Below are positions 4,270-5,373 of a stretch of 5,373 bases of DNA, in pieces. The stretch covers positions 1 to 5,373 of the forward strand of contig JASHYZ010000425.1 of assembly GCA_030042795.1 (NCBI GenBank), in the 5' to 3' direction. The notes beneath the pieces were generated by a model, which was not told the origin of the DNA, searched no databases, and worked only from the letters and a program-made list of their open reading frames with translations. This DNA comes from Terriglobia bacterium (GTDB lineage Bacteria; Acidobacteriota; Terriglobia; UBA7540). Both the position numbers and the translations under genes were made by a program. Positions within the stretch are counted from its first letter, which is position 1; each line of letters starts with the position of its first letter.

Positions 4270-5373
4270 TCACCGGTCGCTTGGCCCCAACTCAAGCGCC
4301 CTTCCATCCAACGCATCCGGCGGGGCCACCCCCATCAGGTGCAGCACGGTGGGAGCGATGTCCTGGATGCTCGGGTAGGGTGTTTGGAGACGGCGGTTCG
4401 AAAAGAAGATGCCTTGCGTATCGCTGGGGTCGGATGCGCAATGGTCGCCGCTCCACTTCTTGAGATTGGCCACCACAATTCCTTCCGGTATCGCCCCCAG
4501 TGAAGTCTGCCAGGACGTCCGGTAGCCGTCCCGAAAATCGAGCTGCAGGTCTGGCGCGCCCGCCATGCGAGCGCCGTGAAAGATGTCGCGGCCTAGGTAG
4601 ACATTCTGGATCACAGGTTCGTTGGTGTCGGGATCGCGGAAGGCCAGCAATTGGGTGCGCATCTCTTGCAGAATTCCATCAGCCTCGGCGCCGGGCGCGA
4701 CTATTCCATACTTTTCCCGTCCTCGCAAATTCAGGTAAATCTGGCCCAGGCCAAGCGCGTAAGCTCGCGTATGGCTCCAATCGACGTTGGGGAAAAAGCT
4801 GCCTTGGCCGAAGAGCTCGGCCAGGTTGTAGTTATTCTCCTTGGCGTTCGGATTCTTGAGCGTCATGTAGCCGTTCTGAACCAGCCAGGTGTTGGTGTTA
4901 AATCCTTTGCGCCAGGTATGGAATCCGTGGTCGGAGACGATGATGAGCGTCCCGTCGGGCTTCATCGCCTGCTCCACCTTGCCGATGATTTCATCCATGC
5001 GCTCGTAGACGCGCAGGATGGCGTCGCCATACTGCTTGGCCAGCTCGGGATCGTAACGCGGGTGCTGAGGATCGATCAGCCGGTAGAACATGTGTGAGAC
5101 GCTATCGGTACTGGTAAAGACAGAAACCAGCAAGCTGGGCGGATCATTCTTGATCTCGTCCACAGTTACGTCTTCGAGCGTCTGCGTGGTGCGGAAGAGG
5201 TCGTCGAGAAAGACGCCCTCGTCAATCTTCTCTTCGTTCAGCGCCCAGGTGTCATGCCACCATCCCAGCGTCTTCATCAAGCCGTGCTTGCGCGCGATTT
5301 GGGCGGCATAGCTGTTGGGAGAAGTAATCGGCAGAGCCGGTTCGTCAGGATCGATGTTGAGCGGCGACATGTA
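4270..5373 (-). CDS. Type I phosphodiesterase / alkaline-phosphatase-superfamily hydrolase (C-terminal part, start beyond window)
   Basis: This is a metal-dependent phospho-ester hydrolase of the nucleotide pyrophosphatase/phosphodiesterase branch of the alkaline phosphatase fold, with 367 residues visible. The frame is open through the right edge, and the first Met (base 5370) is preceded in frame by TAC (Tyr). It sits in a conserved internal segment (SPLNIDPDEPALPITSP), so it is not the true start. The N-terminal third, with the first metal Asp and the catalytic Ser/Thr, is therefore missing from view. Counting from that Met, later metal-site residues are visible: D89 and H93 (TSTDSVSHMF), D147-H148 (VSDHGFH) and H310 (WSGDHCASDP). 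The end shows the typical DIAPTVLHLMGVAPPDALDGRAL (337-359). Substrate and location cannot be told; many relatives are secreted or membrane-anchored, but the signal region is outside the window. It is convergent with the PhyH-family gene, and no clear terminator is seen after its stop. Confidence 0.92.
   Translation of the reverse strand, partial: YMSPLNIDPDEPALPITSPNSYAAQIARKHGLMKTLGWWHDTWALNEEKIDEGVFLDDLFRTTQTLEDVTVDEIKNDPPSLLVSVFTSTDSVSHMFYRLIDPQHPRYDPELAKQYGDAILRVYERMDEIIGKVEQAMKPDGTLIIVSDHGFHTWRKGFNTNTWLVQNGYMTLKNPNAKENNYNLAELFGQGSFFPNVDWSHTRAYALGLGQIYLNLRGREKYGIVAPGAEADGILQEMRTQLLAFRDPDTNEPVIQNVYLGRDIFHGARMAGAPDLQLDFRDGYRTSWQTSLGAIPEGIVVANLKKWSGDHCASDPSDTQGIFFSNRRLQTPYPSIQDIAPTVLHLMGVAPPDALDGRALELGPSDR

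Noticed and set aside
5368..5370. ATG at 5370 as the true start of the phosphodiesterase
   Set aside because: The frame continues upstream to the window edge, and the sequence after this Met is a conserved internal segment. The first catalytic residues of the family would be missing if it were the start.

Overview
The window reads as ordinary chromosomal DNA from a high-GC, Gram-negative-type soil or environmental bacterium. GC-rich hairpin repeats (GCGGGCG-AGA-CGCCCGC type) and the protein style suggest Acidobacteriota. That assignment is an inference from general familiarity, and no database search was possible. There are five protein-coding genes, two of them cut by the window edges. I see no rRNA, tRNA, CRISPR array, transposase or phage gene.

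Layout. Minus strand, 1-1354: a two-gene ABC exporter operon of the NatAB type, transcribed right to left. It consists of a complete ATPase and the first 149 residues of its permease, overlapping by 8 bases (ATGCATAA). From 1355 to 1752 lies a divergent intergenic region. It has a plausible sigma70-type promoter, a 13-bp palindrome and a leader hairpin on the ABC side, then a cluster of GC-rich hairpins bounded by 26-bp imperfect inverted repeats. Plus strand, 1753-2676: a complete thioredoxin reductase. The stretch 2677-2988 is non-coding and full of secondary structure: four degenerate heptamers, two palindromic AT-rich boxes, a strong 10-bp hairpin resembling a terminator, and two further hairpins. 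Plus strand, 2989-3843: a complete phytanoyl-CoA dioxygenase (PhyH) family Fe(II)/2-oxoglutarate oxygenase. The stretch 3844-4269 separates convergent genes. It holds a hairpin with a T-rich loop, a doubtful small open frame and a short direct repeat. Minus strand, 4270-5373: the C-terminal 367 residues of a type I phosphodiesterase / alkaline-phosphatase-superfamily hydrolase whose start lies beyond the right edge.

The genes do not form one obvious pathway. The ABC pair acts together as an exporter. The thioredoxin reductase, the PhyH oxygenase and the phosphodiesterase look like independent transcription units. No new biological system is evident. The most noteworthy material is in the intergenic regions, chiefly the composite hairpin element at 1514-1700 and the paired palindromes at 2722-2758.
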